From RUG14199 sp045535205 (GTDB lineage Bacteria > Bacillota > Clostridia > Oscillospirales > CAG-272): a stretch of 6,598 nt of DNA. The position numbers and the translations under genes are program-made. Below the pieces are notes generated by a model. It searched no databases, was not told the origin of the DNA, and worked only from the letters and a program-made list of their open reading frames with translations. The first letter of the stretch is position 1, and each line of letters starts with the position of its first letter. Location of the stretch: assembly GCA_045535205.1 (NCBI GenBank), contig JAZSLF010000029.1:1-6598 (forward strand), given 5' to 3'. This document shows positions 6,013 through 6,598 of the stretch, in pieces.

Positions 6013-6031
6013 TAATTCCAAAATAGAATTA
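6013..6031. promoter_or_regulatory. Operator O1 (TAATTC-N7-GAATTA) over the lipoprotein transcription start
   Basis: TAATTC (6013-6018) and GAATTA (6026-6031) form an inverted repeat with a seven-base spacer. It has the same half-sites and spacing as O2, 28 bp away. It covers the predicted start (about 6030) and early leader of the lipoprotein gene, so a bound protein would block initiation. The likely ligand is the adjacent XRE protein. Confidence 0.65.
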
Positions 6032-6036
6032 TTTTA

Positions 6037-6065
6037 ATTATAATTCCAATTTGGAATTATGTCAA
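6037..6065 (-). promoter_or_regulatory. Consensus sigma-A promoter of the lipoprotein gene
   Basis: On the minus strand TTGACA (6060-6065), exactly 17 bp and TATAAT (6037-6042) form a perfect consensus promoter. RNA would start near 6030, about 33 bases before the ATG. The spacer is filled by operator O2, so the promoter should be very strong when free and shut when the repressor is bound. Confidence 0.85.
6040..6060. promoter_or_regulatory. Operator O2, perfect 21-bp palindrome in the divergent promoter
   Basis: ATAATTCCAA (6040-6049), a central T and TTGGAATTAT (6051-6060) form a perfect inverted repeat. It contains the same TAATTC-N7-GAATTA as O1. It lies between the -35 and -10 of the lipoprotein promoter and just upstream of the repressor gene's -10 (its -35 zone), so one bound dimer could control both directions. 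Confidence 0.78.
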
Positions 6066-6075
6066 GAGGTGTCAA

Positions 6076-6084
6076 TGCTATAAT
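6076..6084 (+). promoter_or_regulatory. Extended -10 of the XRE repressor gene
   Basis: TGCTATAAT is a perfect TATAAT (6079-6084) with the TGn extension. The -35 position (about 6056-6061) is poor and overlaps operator O2. RNA would begin near 6091, just before the AGGAG ribosome site (6094-6098), giving a leader of under 20 bases. Autoregulation by O2 is likely. Confidence 0.65.
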
Positions 6085-6108
6085 TTCAAAAAAAGGAGTT
6101 ATGGTGGC

Positions 6109-6369
6109 ATGAAAACTCGTTCAAAAGCCTACGGTACAGCGAATGTTGTTGGCCGTTGTATAGAGAGAATTCGTCTATCTCAAAATATTAAACAAACAGA
6201 TTTTATTGCTAAGCTGCAAGCGGCAGGACTTGATATAAATCCAACAAGTTATTCAAAACTTGAAGGACAACTGAGACAGGCAACAGATTTAGAGATATAC
6301 TACATTTCAAAGGTTTTGAAAGTTCCTATTGAAGAATTGTATTTTGAATATGAAAATACTTTGTCATAA
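6109..6369 (+). CDS. XRE-family helix-turn-helix repressor
   Basis: This is an 86-residue protein that is almost entirely one helix-turn-helix domain of the HTH_3/Cro-C1 type. Helix 1 is about residues 13-25 (VVGRCIERIRLSQ). Helix 2 is 29-39 (QTDFIAKLQAA). A short loop then leads to the recognition helix around 44-52 (NPTSYSKLEG). The closing helices end in ISKVLKVPIEELY (66-78), the usual C-terminal signature. There is no sensor or dimerisation domain beyond it, so release of repression must depend on level, a partner or proteolysis. AGGAG lies ten bases before the ATG. It is divergent from the lipoprotein gene and probably binds O1 and O2, repressing the lipoprotein and itself. The family is firm; the targets are inferred from the operator position. 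Confidence 0.9.
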   Translation: MKTRSKAYGTANVVGRCIERIRLSQNIKQTDFIAKLQAAGLDINPTSYSKLEGQLRQATDLEIYYISKVLKVPIEELYFEYENTLS

Positions 6370-6370
6370 T

Positions 6371-6450
6371 AACCCGACCTACCAAACGCAATTAAAAATT
6401 GCGGGTGGGTGCCCCGGAACCTTGTTGTATACACAATAAGAACCCGACCA
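6371..6450. repeat. Structured element with direct repeat AACCCGACC and a strong hairpin
   Basis: AACCCGACC occurs at 6371-6379 and again at 6441-6449, 70 bp apart. Between them CCTACC and CGCAATT pair with AATTGCG and GGTGGG, with AAA interruptions, across about 6378-6417, followed by a G/C-rich GTGCCCCGG. A second small inverted repeat surrounds TTGTTGTATACACAA (6423-6437). The hairpin directly follows the XRE stop and could terminate it, although no T-run follows. The repeat-bounded shape suggests an intergenic mobile or RNA element of unknown type. Confidence 0.5.
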
Positions 6451-6462
6451 CAATAAAATAAC

Positions 6463-6511
6463 GGCGGCAAATTTGCCTTGGTTTTTTCACCTTAGCAAAA
6501 TGCCGCCGTTA
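6463..6511. repeat. 49-50 bp hairpin repeat, right copy
   Basis: This is nearly identical to 5185-5234 and in the same orientation, with the same GGCGGCA/TGCCGCC stem. Unlike the left copy it has no long T-run on either side of the stem (GTTATTTTATTG on the minus strand). It is therefore a poorer terminator, which suggests the repeat is an element in its own right rather than just a terminator. Confidence 0.88.
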
Positions 6512-6534
6512 ATCATATTCCGACAGAATAGCTT

Positions 6535-6598
6535 TCCCTTTACCCCGTTTAAAAATTTTGAAAGGGGTATGGGGAAAACTTTTATAAAAGTTTTCCCC
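6535..6598. repeat. Nested palindromic hairpins at the window end
   Basis: TACCCC (6541-6546) pairs with GGGGTA (6564-6569) around an A/T-rich loop. Immediately after it, 6571-6598 is a perfect 28-base palindrome (GGGGAAAACTTTTA and its complement) cut by the window end. CCC at 6536-6538 can also pair with the GGGG that begins the second palindrome, so the two structures partly compete. No gene is visible here. It is probably a dispersed intergenic repeat or the terminator of a gene beyond the window. Confidence 0.6.

Noticed and set aside
5998..6021. Lipoprotein start at a TTG at 6021
   Set aside because: The TTG lies in operator O1, and the eight extra residues would precede a normal signal peptide start. 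The ATG at 5997 has a good ribosome site.
6101..6112. Three-codon frame ATG GTG GCA TGA overlapping the XRE start by ATGA, as a coupling leader
   Set aside because: The AGGAG is only two bases before this ATG, too close for initiation, while its distance to the XRE ATG (ten bases) is acceptable.
1..6598. CRISPR array, tRNA, rRNA, transposase or phage genes
   Set aside because: No regularly spaced repeat series, cloverleaf, rRNA sequence or mobile-element protein motifs were seen on either strand.

Overview
The window looks like chromosome from a low-GC Gram-positive, probably a gut Clostridia member of the Ruminococcus/Oscillospiraceae or Lachnospiraceae type. This is an inference. It rests on AT-rich coding sequence with strong AAGGAG ribosome sites, AgrC/AgrA-type peptide-sensing two-component systems, a small PASTA lipoprotein, and long palindromic intergenic hairpins. 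No species can be named from the sequence.

Left two thirds (1-5166): a cluster of paralogous Agr-like signalling operons. The 3' end of one GHKL histidine kinase enters on the + strand (1-193). It converges, across a bidirectional hairpin at 401-438, on two tandem minus-strand operons. Operon A is a LytTR response regulator (1746-2480) followed by an AgrC-like kinase (451-1749). Operon B is the same pair (4261-5004 and 2960-4264). In both, regulator and kinase overlap by ATGA. Each operon has a distal regulatory module: two direct repeats around a GGGATAA core, placed at a fixed distance upstream of a TATACT -10 box. Each also has a separate TTGACA-17 bp promoter close to the regulator start. 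A third copy of the distal module (214-278) lies between the converging kinases, where it has no obvious target gene. No AgrB-type processing protease or AgrD-type peptide gene is visible, so the ligands are unknown. The near-identical sites suggest that the regulators share targets or autoregulate each other's operons.

Right third (5185-6598): a divergent pair. A minus-strand lipoprotein (5251-5997) has a Cys/His zinc-ribbon-like motif, one PASTA domain and an unrecognised C-terminal domain. A small XRE-type repressor (6109-6369) is on the + strand. The lipoprotein promoter is a perfect TTGACA-17-TATAAT whose spacer is filled by a palindromic operator, and a second TAATTC-N7-GAATTA operator lies over the start of transcription. 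This points to tight repression by the neighbouring XRE protein. Two nearly identical 49-50 bp hairpin repeats (5185-5234 and 6463-6511), in the same orientation, bracket the pair, as if it were a discrete cassette. The last 230 bases hold no gene, only several structured repeats.
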